In this document: positions 12,289-23,493 of the stretch, one piece after another
Position numbering within the stretch: position 1 is the first letter of the stretch
How the letters are laid out: every line of letters begins with the position of its first letter
DNA from: Hypericum androsaemum
Taxonomy: Eukaryota > Streptophyta > Magnoliopsida > Malpighiales > Hypericaceae
Direction: 5' to 3'
Length of the DNA: 64,000 nucleotides
Assembly (NCBI GenBank): GCA_963995505.1
Contig: OZ023195.1
Span: 2,748,109 to 2,812,108, forward strand
Notes under the pieces: generated by a model
Database searches by the model: none
Seen by the model: the letters and a program-made list of their open reading frames with translations, nothing else
Told to the model about the DNA's origin: nothing
Made by a program: the position numbers and the translations under genes

Positions 12289-12786
12289 CTAGATAAAAGG
12301 AAATAAAACAAACTCAGCATCCAGTAGTTTCCATAGGAATTCATAGAACACAAGGTATTCCTCCTGCAAAATGAAGTTCATTTCCAAATTATATAATTAT
12401 TTCAAGACAACTAAAGGAAAAAAACAGAGGAATCAGGTTGGAGTCGCTACCAACATTTACTATGGAGTGACAATTTTTTTAAAAAAAAAACAATGGAGAC
12501 GAGAAAATAAATACGTGGGCCAGCAATAATACATGCTATTGTTGAATATAACCTGCACAGATTTGGAGGGTAGAGTAGCTTTAAATTTTTTTGGTGATGT
12601 TCATTTGTTGTTTGTGCTCAGTATTTCCATTTATGGAGAAATTGCCGTGTATTTTTTCAGGTATTTTTTTTAATCATGATAATTTTGTATTGCCGATTCA
12701 TCTCCACGATAAAAAAAAGTTCATGAAAACTTAGTGCATTCACTAGTAGCAACTACACACCAAAAGTTACTGTCATATATAGGAAT
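12289..12786 (-). pseudogene. Second HST-like 3'-end fragment, cut by an LTR piece
   Basis: 12289-12363 is a 75-nt minus-strand exon encoding EEYLVFYEFLWKLLD and then EFVLFPFI plus a stop, the last exon of a further HST-like copy. The following intron (12460-12786) matches the copy at 11.3-11.5 kb up to TATAGGAAT, where LTR-like sequence starts. The penultimate exon that should come next is absent. Confidence 0.7.
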
Positions 12787-13043
12787 TGTTGGGTTTGAAC
12801 GCATAATTAATGTATTTGGTCTAAACTGAAAGGCCCAAGCTGAAAAGTCCAAGTTAGAAAGTCCAAACTGAGGATGGGATTATCACATCGAAAATCGCAA
12901 GAAAATTTTCCCTGTTTATAAGGAAAAGCTCCAAACTGGTGTAATATTAAATGTTCCACCTGAAGAGTTGACCGAGACTGCCTGCGAGGATGGTGCTGAG
13001 CACGCACACGTGCGTGTGCGCAGGTCGTAATGGGCACTTTATT
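12787..13043 (+). mobile_element. Truncated Copia LTR fragment
   Basis: It begins TGTTGGGTTTGAA and continues with AAAGGCCCAAGC, a GTTTATAAGGA stretch, GAGGATGGTGCTGAGCACGC and ACGTGCGTGTGCGCAGGTCG. These match, in the same order, the 5' part of the Copia LTR at 48291-48600. Similarity ends near GGGCACTTT (13040); the rest of the LTR and any internal region are missing. Confidence 0.7.
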
Positions 13044-13371
13044 GAATATCGGACGGAAAAAGTATAACCATTTTTAGTAACCATCCACTCCATTAACATC
13101 CCTAACAAAGTAGAATGTACATACAAATTTCGGACCTAAACTGAAATTTTTTTGCCAATTTTTAATTTTTATTAGATTTAAACCTGAATTATTCGACTAA
13201 GTGAAAATCAGGTGGCATAAACTTAAAATAATAGAAGGGGCCTTTTAGTAGATCGTGAAAAGTAAGAGGGTAACCCTCAAAAAGAAAAATAAGAGGGACT
13301 TAATTTCTTTAAAGCCAACTGCCTCGAGATTCGAACAAACAAAATTGCCTGGGGAGGCAGATTAGGGTTTA
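13044..13371. other. Spacer, no gene seen
   Basis: No supported coding or repeat feature lies between the LTR fragment and the Mutator-like element. Confidence 0.4.
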
Positions 13372-13380
13372 AAATAATAT

Positions 13381-14739
13381 TGAAAAATTATGCTCAGGTC
13401 CGTATAGTTTGACCGCCCTTCTTCTAGGATCCCTGCATTTTTAAAATCCTTCCTGACGTTCCTCAAGTTTGGTTTTAGAAATTCTCGAATCTCTGATGTC
13501 GGAATATGCCGATTTCTCTGGCAAACACCCACTTAAAAAGACTAAAATACCTTCCCACTAAAAAAAAAATCTCTCTTTTTTTTTCCACTTCATCTCCATC
13601 TCCCACTTCGTTATCTCTCTTTCCCTCCGCCACCATTAAACCTCATTACCAATTATTAAAAAAATTACCACAAAAATAAAAGCACAATAACATTAATAGC
13701 TAATCCTACAACAAGATCCCCAAATCTATCCCTAATTACATACCGTCGAAACCCTCAATCAAGTAACCACTGAAATTTCAAAATGCCCCTCCCAAGAATC
13801 CTGCTCTGAAGCTCCTCCACCGGAGGACGAAATACTACAAGCTAGTCAGGGAGGGCGACGTGCTCTCCCTCGACGGCGACCAGAGCCGCGGCATCGTGAT
13901 CGGGGAATCCGGCGTGTCGTACCTCCTCCCCGTCGCGCCGTTCGAGTTCCAGTTCAGCTACTTCGAGGTTCCCGCTGCGAAGTCGGTGGCCATCCGGGAG
14001 CTGATGATGCCCTGGCCGTGGACGGGGAAGCCTTCGCTGAAGACGAAGCCGGGGAAGAAGATCCAGCTATTTGACTCGTTAAGATAAAAAGGATCTAAGA
14101 TTGAGTGGTTAGGTTAGAACTTGGATTCGTTAATAAAAAAGATTTAAATTTTGGAGAAGTCTAATTTGGAGTATTATTCTGACTATTGTTTCTTCATTTT
14201 GTTCTTTTTCTTTTTTGTTGTTGCTATATCTATACTTATAAACACATGATAGATTGAGAACAATGGTGTAACATGATCTATATAGATGACCTCAAGTACG
14301 GAATTGATGTTTGATTGTCGGTGTAAGGTCGTCTCTGGTGTGTTGATTCGATGGATATGGATGAATGTTGTTTTTGTTTGTTGGACGAAAACTCTATTCT
14401 CAAGAAAGCATGACAAATAAATCGACAATTGAAAGTAGTTTTAACTGAGTTTTGTTCGTGTTTTAATCGAGTGTTCTTTTATTGGTGTTGAGGTTTAATG
14501 GTGGTGGAGGGAAAGAGAGATGACGAAGGGGGAGATGGAGATGGAGAAGATGAAGTGGAGAAGAAAAGAGAGGGTTTTTTTTTTGTTTTTTAGTAGGAGG
14601 GTATTTTAGTCTTTTCAAGTGGGTGTTCGCCGGAGAAATTGGCATATTCTAGCGTCAGAGACCCGAGAGTTTCTAAAACCAAACTTGAGCAACGTCAGGA
14701 ATGATTTTAAAAATGCAGGGATCTGAGCATAATTTTCCC
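13381..14739. mobile_element. Mutator-like element with long TIRs carrying a gene fragment (Pack-MULE type)
   Basis: The two ends are inverted copies over about 250 bp: the left has AAAATTATGCTCAGGTCC, the right its complement from about 14480 to 14739. A perfect 9-bp duplication, AAATAATAT, flanks it (13372-13380 and 14740-14748), the hallmark length of the Mutator superfamily. No transposase is encoded. Between the arms is a GC-rich exon-like fragment (13815-14084) foreign in composition to its AT-rich surroundings. The structure matches Pack-MULEs, non-autonomous elements that pick up host gene pieces. Confidence 0.88.
13815..14084 (+). pseudogene. Captured fragment resembling a CRS2-associated factor (CAF) gene
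   Basis: The frame reads [34 protein letters not shown], then IRELM and [11 protein letters not shown] and ends near FDSL. This order resembles the N-terminal part of plant CAF proteins (group II intron splicing factors with CRM domains), which have a 'GVSY-L-GAPFEFQ-SYTE' block followed by 'REPA-PFGP-TM-RPWTG--PL'. The PFGP part of that block is missing here, so the piece is diverged or internally deleted. Codons end mostly in G or C. No CRM domain is included, so no splicing function is expected. The family call rests on memory of that pattern. Confidence 0.6.
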
Positions 14740-14748
14740 AAATAATAT

Positions 14749-16687
14749 AGGTTATATCTTCTGTTCCAGCAGCCGGCGTCACATTTTTGTATACACAAAT
14801 TACTCTTGAGTTTTGGTATTTGATCATATAATTTCTTCTGTTCATAGATTTCCAGGTATGATTTTTATCTCTATTATTTTTAATTTTATTATATTTTTGA
14901 ATTCATATTACCAAAATTAATAATTCTTTTAGACGAACCGACACTTAAAAAGATAAAATATCTCTCACATTTAAAAAAAATAAATTACTCTTGCCTTCTT
15001 CTTCACCTTAAAACAACTTGCGGTCTTTCTATTACATCGCCTGACTTGTGTATGTTTTTTAAGAGGCTGTGTTTTTCGTCGAGTTCTCTCGAGATTCAAC
15101 TTCCCCTCAATACCGTGTTCAGAGGTGATAAAAATATATTTTTGGTCAGGTGGTGATAAAAAACGATATTTTTCATCAAGTGGTGGTAAAAAAAATTGAT
15201 ATAGTAGATTGGCCAAATTTAGTTCACCATATAGATCTCCAAATAGATTTTTAAGTAGATGTCAATTCAAATCTAGATTTTTTATTTTCCAAATATGGAT
15301 CAGACGATTTAAATTTAGCAACGGATCCAAATCTATGTTGATCCATATTTAAATTGTATAATATATAAAAGGTTAAAGTTTACTTATGTGATTTTGCAGT
15401 TTGATACGGCTTTGTTATTCTAATTATGTGATTAAGAGAGAGATTTTTTCTATTTAATAAATCAAGCAACACTAACTTAATTGATTAGTATATTGTGGCG
15501 TTTATATGACATGTCACCTCAGTCTTTCCACCATGTGACAATGATACACCAAGTCATTTTTTTAACGTCATCCATTTTACTATCATGTAAATTTTTGCTT
15601 TTTGATACACAAGTAATCGTTCTTCAAAATTCTTGTGGATACTGATTTTTCCAGCGACGACCAGTACCAAAATTCTCGTGGGTGCTGTTTTTCCAACGAA
15701 ATTTTTTATAAGAGATCACTACACAACAGTTATAAAGGGTACATTGCAAAGACGAAATGACGTAGTATAGTGGAAATAAATTTAATAAAAATGGATATGA
15801 CAATTTTTAATATGAAAATTATCTAGGATGAAACTAGATTGAAATGAGCATGATGCAATGTCTCACTCTCTAGCTTTGTCTCAATGACGATTTAAGTGTA
15901 TCACAGTTCGATCGAGAATGATGAGTGAAAAACTGCAGCTCAGCTGCAAAAAAAAACTATCTTTCACAAAAAACCCTTGAAATTCTGATTAACGATAATC
16001 AACTCTCTACTCAAGAAATATTTGAGCTAACTTATTAAAGAAAATATCAAACCTAATATAATCTAAAATGTGTAACAAAATAACTTATTTGAACAAATGG
16101 ACTCACAATGACAAAATACTAATTATAAAAAATCTAGCATATTATAAACTATATGTGCCTACTTCACAAAATAATCCAAAAAAAGTACATAACCAGTTCT
16201 AATAACATGCCGAGAAGAGATCTTTATAGGAATTATCTTATTTTCCAAGACTAGTATTATATAACAATTATCTGTAAGATTTTTGTAATTATAATATTGC
16301 TGGTAATTTCGTCCAGAAAAATGAAAAATTGGCTTCAAGTTCTCTTTGTATATTTTTCAAACTACAGTCCCCGAGGGGACCGGTGATTCAAGAATTTTAG
16401 CACCAAGTACAATTTCCAAGTTAGTCCTAACCTTTCTCTCTCTTTTTTTGACAAATCGGCCCACGACAATATTTGTTACTGCAATTTTCAACTCAAATTT
16501 GGAAGTTGCTCGGAGTAGCCCAATGGACCCAAGAAGCTAACCCATTTCCAATCCAATGCATGTAAGCCTGATCGTTGAAGGCCTTGTTATTACTGCTGCA
16601 AGCAGAATAACAGTTCTCTACAGTTCGCGTTGCCTTCTCAAAAGCTCGAACCGAAGGAACAATAGCAGCCAGTTCTCTAGTTTCAGC
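14749..16687. other. Gene-free AT-rich region upstream of the HST 3' end
   Basis: No coding region or recognisable element was found. The stretch 15200-15360 contains several imperfect repeats of AAATCTAGATTT/AAATATGGATC type. 16330-16687 should include the HST 3' UTR, as HST ends at 16688. Confidence 0.5.
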
Positions 16688-19600
16688 TTAGATGAAAGGG
16701 AAGATGGCGTACTCCGCATAGAAAAGATTCCATATAAACCGGTAGAAAGCCGAGATAGCTTCCTACACAAAGGAATCACAAGATGATTATCAGACCAGCA
16801 AAATTCTTCACAAAAGTTACTTGCATCTGGTATATTCAACGAGAAAAAAGACCGTTCTAAGGAGCATCAACAAGCATAAAGAATAAGGCGAAATCCGCTC
16901 GTCAGTGTTCATTTAGGTCCATTGGGGACATGATTAACAGCCACTTGATTTTAGGCCAATTTTCTCAATCATGGAAGAAAATAAAGCTTCAGTTTAGAGT
17001 TAAAAATTGATAGCGGTAATTTGGTTCCTGGCAACGAATGAAATACTTGTTTCAACAAACATAATGAAGCATCGGGGAAAATCGGCTAAAGATAAGAACA
17101 ACAAAATTTCCTGTCTATTATGATATGCAGCAAAGAATTACCTTGGTGTAATTCGCTTGTTCGAGCGCCCACGCCTGAGAAACATTAAATTGCACGAGTA
17201 TCACTTACTAAGAACTTCGGCAAATGATAATCAGCACGTTAAGTATCTAGTGTTAAAGAACAAATGACACCATGCAACTTCTATAACTATTTTAGGAGTA
17301 GAACAATGATCACGTAAGAGAATATTTCAGGGGAAGAAAAATCTCTCATAGTATTGCTCTGATATGGGATTGTCACCAAAGAAAAGTAACTCTGAAATTC
17401 GGAGGCTCGAATATAGAGTACCTAACAAGATAATAATAAGATGGACCAATCCAAACAAGTATATGTGTCTACCATGAAACTGACCTGAAAGATCAAGCAC
17501 AAAGCGAGGATACCGTGTGCAGGTATCATCAAATTACGCCTGAAAGCCTGTAGAAGATATGGTTGAAAGAGTTGGTAACCTAGGTTCGAAGCTTATTCAA
17601 AAAACAAGTTAAGCAAGGTACAAGGATGAATACACTAGGTTGGCAAATTAAAAGGTAAGTTCCTTACTTGAGGAATGTAAATAGCGGCTAAGATAGCACC
17701 AACATAGTTCAACAGCAAAAGTCCAGTACCGAGAAATGCAATATTTCTAACTCCAAGAGTTGTCGCCAAAGTTGATATCTGAAATCTGTCAGGAATCAAA
17801 CTCAAATGAGCCGACAAGGTCATCAAGAGTCTGCAATGGCTACCATGATTATCACACACAAAAAGGATAGATTAATTATCGATATCTTCTGTAAGGGTCC
17901 TAAGGGTCATTTTTCCCATGATTTTGTTAGCTTCGTTGGTCTTCTGAAGTCAATTCTGCAGATACCTTAGTTTGTGCATCTGGTTGGCCCTGAATGAGTA
18001 ACAGTGACGCTGCATGCTCTAATTTTCTTAAACTAAAAGCCAAGGTTCTGACGGAACTAACAGAGATTCGAATTTTGAGCCTCATTTCATAAGTACCAGG
18101 ACTCTGACGTTGGGAATGATATCGATAAACTTGACCATCGTAAATCAGAACTTCGGCTGTCCTCAAAAACACATAAAAGTTGAGAGTGCAAGTACAAGAG
18201 ATGCGATATCCAGGAAAATCTGGTAAGCAATATACTATACTAGCATGAAGAAAAAGAACACTAAATGGAAGCAAAAATTGAGATTTGCTACTCACTTGCG
18301 ATCCCCCTCCACATCAGGAAGATCTTTTGTTATGGCAATAACCAATGCAAACAATGATACAAAGCTTGTAATGAATGCCACAGGTGAACTGCAGAAAGTT
18401 GTTTGAGTGACATTAGTATCTCAACAATTATAGAAATTTATGGATCCCGGAGCATAAAGCATTGAGCACATCTTTCTGTCTTAGATCACCAGGAATTTGT
18501 TTCCATTTTTCGTGACATCAGCAAAACTGCTCAAATCTCAGGTTAATTGTTTCTGCTATCCAGATGTCTTTACCGAACAAGGTTATCGTATGTTAGTACC
18601 TCCACTCAAATGGAAGTCCTAGAGCTGCTCTCGTGGCATGGTATACGCCAAAATTGAGAAGAAACCCCCTTACCTGCAATGATCGAAGTGTGAGAAATCA
18701 CAGCACAGACTGCACTATCAAGGAGACTTGCAACTACATACAAGATCAGCAAGGGCAACAAGCCACATCCTTTTCTGAATCAAGAAGCGTCTGAACATGA
18801 GAGTTATGAGCATGATTAGTACCAAAACTTAATGAACAATGTATGAACATCTTTTTTCTCTCATTCTTTTTTCTAATTCCCTAAAGTTTAAGCTTGTACA
18901 AGTCAATCGAGTTAACTAACATCAGGGTTTTGGCGGTGACAAGTTGGTCTGTCGGGCAAAGATGAACAGATTTTACAATTTAACCTAAAGCAGCCAATAA
19001 GCAAACAAATGAGAAATCAAGCACCACAAGTCCCTTTTAATTAACAAAAATCATATGGAGGCATGTTCAGACAACAACCATAGATATGGGTTGAGGAAGG
19101 GGAGCATACCGTGGCAATTATAAGAAATGCTACAACAGCAAATCTCTTCATCCTAAATGGAGGAACAGAATAGATAGTACCCAGGAAAAGACCAAAGGTG
19201 TACAATGAGGTAATGAATGGACCGAAGTTCAAGCCAACGATGAGAACACCAGCCACGGCAAAGAGTATCACCAAAAGCCATGCAGACTGTACAGAAAGAT
19301 CACCGGCAGCTATCGGTAAGTAAGGTTTATTAACCCTGCAAATAAAGTATCAAGAGTGAGCAAAATTAACTTAGAGAACCTTGGAAACTATGAGAAAATA
19401 AAAAAGAAAGTAAACTCTGAGCAACATACTTGTCAATTCCGATATCATATATTTGATTGATCCCCACTATATATCCATTCCCACAAATGAGAGCCAACAA
19501 TCCTGACAATGCCTTTAAAACCAGAGACCACCTTATCAACTGAGGATTCTCAATCAATGCCCTTGCCACCAACGCTCTATCAAGATCACCAATCGTGGAA

Positions 19601-20683
19601 TTAGATAAGAGTGAAATGGGAGCGACCAACGGAAGGTTAGCTTACATAACCGTGATCAGCACAAACAAGAACCAATCACTTACGTGGACCCAAGGGCTGT
19701 CCCTCGAATCGTATGAGGCCTTAGGAATCTCCAACACGCGTCTCTGAAATCTACAACCTTTTTCGTCACCGGATCAGACCCAGAAGCGCTGGCTTCACTG
19801 CAGGCCTGAGCAGAAGCTACTTTCGCGTCAAAGCTGTGAGCAGATGGATAAAGCACTACTCATGATGGCTCAGACAAACACTACAAACCTACTGTCTTCC
19901 AAAGTTGATTTCTGACTCACAAGTAACTTCACATTTAGCTTTCTCTATCTACAAACCAGTCTCACATTTGCAATAACAAACGCCCGAACATAACTACTAT
20001 TAATCTAAAAACAAACCAGGTTGAGCTAGCTTAATCAGAGATCGATCAAGAGGTGGCGTATAAGAATTATCTATAAATTCTTGATAATTCTATTAAGATG
20101 AGACTCATAAATTCGGACTCTAAGCGGTAAGAGTACTATTATAACTGTGGTTATTAGTTTAATCTCAACTGTTGATAGATAGAGACACCCGATTAATTCT
20201 AGGTATATAACTTGGTCCTCTATGTGATTATAAAAAAAATGCTAATGTAATTCATCGGTGCCAGAGAAAGATGCCGTTTTACTCTACATCGACCAATCCG
20301 GATACGCTTCCACAAAAACGTAACTTAATTTACATGGCAATGCAATTAATTGCCCCTTTTTGTGGTCCTATTTGGCCAAAAGTAAGATTAGTCGTACTAG
20401 TGGATGTCCGCCATACGAGTGAATTCTAACAAAACCCAGAAAAGACAGGGGAAGCTAAGAACCCAAACAAAAACATGAAAGGTACCCGAATAGAGCAAGG
20501 CCTATAGCGTCGACTTGAGCTCCGGAAAGCTCGAAGGCCCACCAACGAGGCCGAGAAGCTCGGCCTTCCAAACTTCAAGACGGGAGGACCAATGGGTGCG
20601 TTTGCTTCGAGGGTCGAACTGGGTAGGCGAGAGGTGGAAGAGGGGATCATCCTAAGAGAGGATGGGAAAATGGAGAGCTCCAT
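16688..20683 (-). CDS. HST: Homogentisate solanesyltransferase, chloroplastic (10 exons, 382 aa)
   Basis: This is a UbiA-family membrane prenyltransferase that joins solanesyl diphosphate to homogentisate with loss of CO2, giving 2-methyl-6-solanesylbenzoquinol, the first committed step of plastoquinone-9 synthesis in the plastid envelope. Coding exons (minus strand): 20486-20683, 19684-19805, 19430-19576, 19110-19335, 18600-18673, 18296-18388, 17668-17785, 17485-17547, 17142-17174 and 16688-16762. All junctions are GT-AG and the frame stays open for 1149 nt, close to the Arabidopsis enzyme's length. Exon 1 is a Ser/Pro/Arg-rich transit peptide starting MELSIFPSS. The Asp-rich motifs are NQIYDIGID (about residues 147-155) and KDLPDVEGD (about 277-285). 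The protein ends IFPFI. HST is distinguished from tocopherol-type HPT by [15 protein letters not shown] and [19 protein letters not shown] at about 50 nt upstream of the ATG is a possible TATA box. Confidence 0.95.
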
Positions 20684-20932
20684 CTCTTGAAGCGCAGAAG
20701 TAAGAACATATAAAGAAGAGGGTACAAGTGGAAAGGAAGTGAGAGGGGGGGTTGGGAGACGATCAGGCTTAGGAGCGGGAGTCGATGTGAGGGGGAGATA
20801 GATAGAGAGAGAGACAGAGAAAGAGAGGTGAAAGGTTAGTGGTGGGTGGTGGTGGACGAAGAAGCAACTCTCGGGTAAATTACATCTTTGGACAGTCAAC
20901 TCAAGGGATACTCCCAATTTGGTCCCCAGCTT

Positions 20933-21054
20933 TTTTTTGGGTGAGATTTAAATTGTTTCCACAATTTCGGATCTTAGACGGTCATGGGATTCGATCCTCC
21001 CACCTCATGCTTAAGGACTAATACTGTATTCATCAGACCATACATGAGTTGGTA
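20933..21054 (-). mobile_element. SINE, 122 bp, with 15-bp target duplication
   Basis: TTTGGTCCCCAGCTT flanks the insert on both sides (918-932 and 21055-21069 in window numbering 20918-20932 and 21055-21069). Block 2 has a single copy of this site and no insert (about 38675), so this is a true insertion. On the minus strand it ends in a poly-A run and contains GGATCGAATCC, which fits the RNA polymerase III box B consensus. Confidence 0.85.
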
Positions 21055-21592
21055 TTTGGTCCCCAGCTTTGTCGCGCTTTTTCCGACTACCTAGACCACG
21101 CCCCCATTTGTTTCCACTGTTACATTTTTGGCATATTCACTTGATTTAACCAACACAAGGTGGATAGGATGGCAACGGATCTTGCCTCGTTTTCTAGGGG
21201 TCGGTGGGTCAATTCTCACCTCTTGCAGAAATGGAAAAACTTTGTTTGGGAGCGCAACAAAGTTCAATACTGTCTACAGCCCTGAAATTTATGCCAACCC
21301 GCCTAAGTTTTTTTCAAAAAAAATATTCACTTGATTTATTAATCAAGTTTAAGCAGTTGGATAGAGTTTCATGGCATCGACATTTTTTTCTACCAAATTT
21401 AAGAAGTTGGATTGGATATTGCCACTAATAAGGTAGATAGCACCATCTGGGATGCAGTGTAGGTTATTGGATGAAGAGAAAATACGCGTGTGACAGATCT
21501 GACAATGGGGATCAACAAGGGTTCTAATGAGGAGTATTTTCGGGTTTTCACCCAAAAAATGCATGTGTATCACTATTGTCGCATGTTGTACC

Positions 21593-22060
21593 TAGACCTG
21601 ACCACGGTTCGAATTTGGACGAATTCGAATCGAATTTATTCGAATTCGAATTCATCAAAACATTAAACCATATTCAATTTTTCACAAGATGAATCGAATA
21701 CGAATTATGAATTTTCGAATTCAAATCGAATTATAATCGAATTATAACCGAAGTATAATTGAATTATAACCGAATTTTTTCCTCTCAAATCCCCCCATTT
21801 TATTTGAATTTTTTAACATATATTATTATTATATGTACATGAATTTGAATCGAATTTAACTCGAATCAAATTTTTGAATCGAATTCGAATTAAATTCGCC
21901 GGTTTTGCGAATTATAAATATCTTGAACCGTATTCAATTCGTTTTATGACGAATTCGAATCAAATTTTTTACGAATTAAATTATTGACGAATCGAATCAA
22001 ATTTTTAACGAATCAAATCGAGTCGAATCATGAATCAGATTCAATTCATGGCCAGGTCTA
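21593..22060. mobile_element. hAT-type MITE, 468 bp, with 8-bp target duplication
   Basis: The ends are inverted repeats, TAGACCTGACCA and TGGCCAGGTCTA. GTTGTACC is duplicated perfectly on both sides (21585-21592 and 22061-22068). Eight bp is the hAT target length. Block 2 shows the unfilled site (about 39268). The interior is almost entirely short GAATTCGAATCGAAT-like palindromic repeats and has no coding capacity. Confidence 0.88.
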
Positions 22061-22779
22061 GTTGTACCATTGTCGCTTATTAATGTATCATTGCTACTGC
22101 ATGAATATTTTCAAAATTATTCATATGTAATTTGTAATATTACAAATTTGTTATTACGCAGGCGGACACGTTGATTATGTTGCTGGCCCCAACAACACTA
22201 AATCCAACCACTAAATTTTAAGGTTGTTATATTTTTTTGGGTGGTATAACGTTGTTATATTTTACGTATTGAAATTCGTGATTAAATTAGAACAACTTTA
22301 GTTAAATTGGGTAGTGGTAAAGTGAAGTAAGTTCGAATAATGTTTAAATTGAATAATTATCACTAGGTTTGGATTAAGAAAATTATCCGATATTAGTAAT
22401 GCACATTTATTTGTAATAGAATGGTACAATGTTGATAATTCCCGGAGAAATTGAGAATAATTATTCTATGGAGGTTAAATGAGTCTTCTTCCAGAATGAA
22501 GGCCTGATTTTGTTTGGTTGCTAGGCCGATATCAATGAAGAAATTGAGAAATTATATTTTTTTTCTTCTGAAAGTTCAAAGTTATAAAATGTAAATAAAA
22601 GATGTAAATTTTCTCCTAACTGCATTCTTTTAAAATTTTCAGGCCAATGACTTAATCATAATCAAACATTGAGGATTTCCAATTAACCTTTTAACCAATG
22701 ATTTAAAAACGCGGTTAAATCAATAGTCCGACTAGTCCGATCAACGAGAACAAACCGTAGCCCGAAACTCCGAGAACGC

Positions 22780-23210
22780 CGGAAGCGGCATCCCCTCGTT
22801 TTCTTCCTCTACTCCGCTCGCAAATCCTTCGATTCCTCTAGGTTTGATCTTCCTGTGGAGTTTGCTTCCTCTCCCTTTACTTTGATGCCTTGGCCTTTTG
22901 TCTCGCCTTCCCGTGTTTAACTCCTCCTCCGGCAGTAGGGTAAACTAAAATTAGATAGGTGTTAAAAATTTTATATCCAATTTAAAACTTCAAGCCAATT
23001 GGTTAGATTGTGCATTGGCCATGTATTCCACCAGAAATGGTTTATGAGTAGAGATACGATAGGCAGTCAGTTCTTCACAAGCGGAAACACTAGCTATAAA
23101 AATAAAGCTTTCACATTTCAAAATGCTGGACCTATAAACGACACCGGGAACTCACCCTCTTGCACTTTTTACCCTTTTGCCAATTGCAAGAGAATCAAAA
23201 CGACATCGGC
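22780..23210 (+). pseudogene. Remnant of the RPS28 5' region, partly inverted
   Basis: 22790-22970 resembles the 5' UTR exon and intron start of RPS28 (56250-56440): CTCTCCCTTTA, then CTTGGCCTTTTGTC, a CCGTGTTT stretch, CTCCTCC and GTAAACT occur in the same order. 23120-23190, read on the opposite strand, matches the later intron (GATTCTCTTGCAATTGG, then AAAAGGGTAAAA), which is forward in block 2 and at RPS28. The coding exon of RPS28 is not present. The first match is moderate; the inverted match is stronger. Confidence 0.5.
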
Positions 23211-23493
23211 GTATCATGTATATAACAACGGCATATTCTTCAGACACACCGACATATCTTTGAAAGACGCTGACAAGTCATGCATACTACGAATATCTAG
23301 CCTATTCTTTTATCATTATATTTTCTTTTATAAATGGATTAATTTTATAAATCTCAATATTTACAAACCTACCGACCATAAGGTCGAAACGAACACCAAT
23401 TCCCTCATGGAAGCATAGACGGATAGTATGAACAAGAAGCATACAGTTGCATCGCAATGATATAAATCACACCTTCTTTTATCATTATATTTA

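Noticed and set aside
16346..16839. ORFs on both strands near the HST stop codon
   Set aside because: They are out-of-frame shadows of the last HST exon and its 3' UTR.
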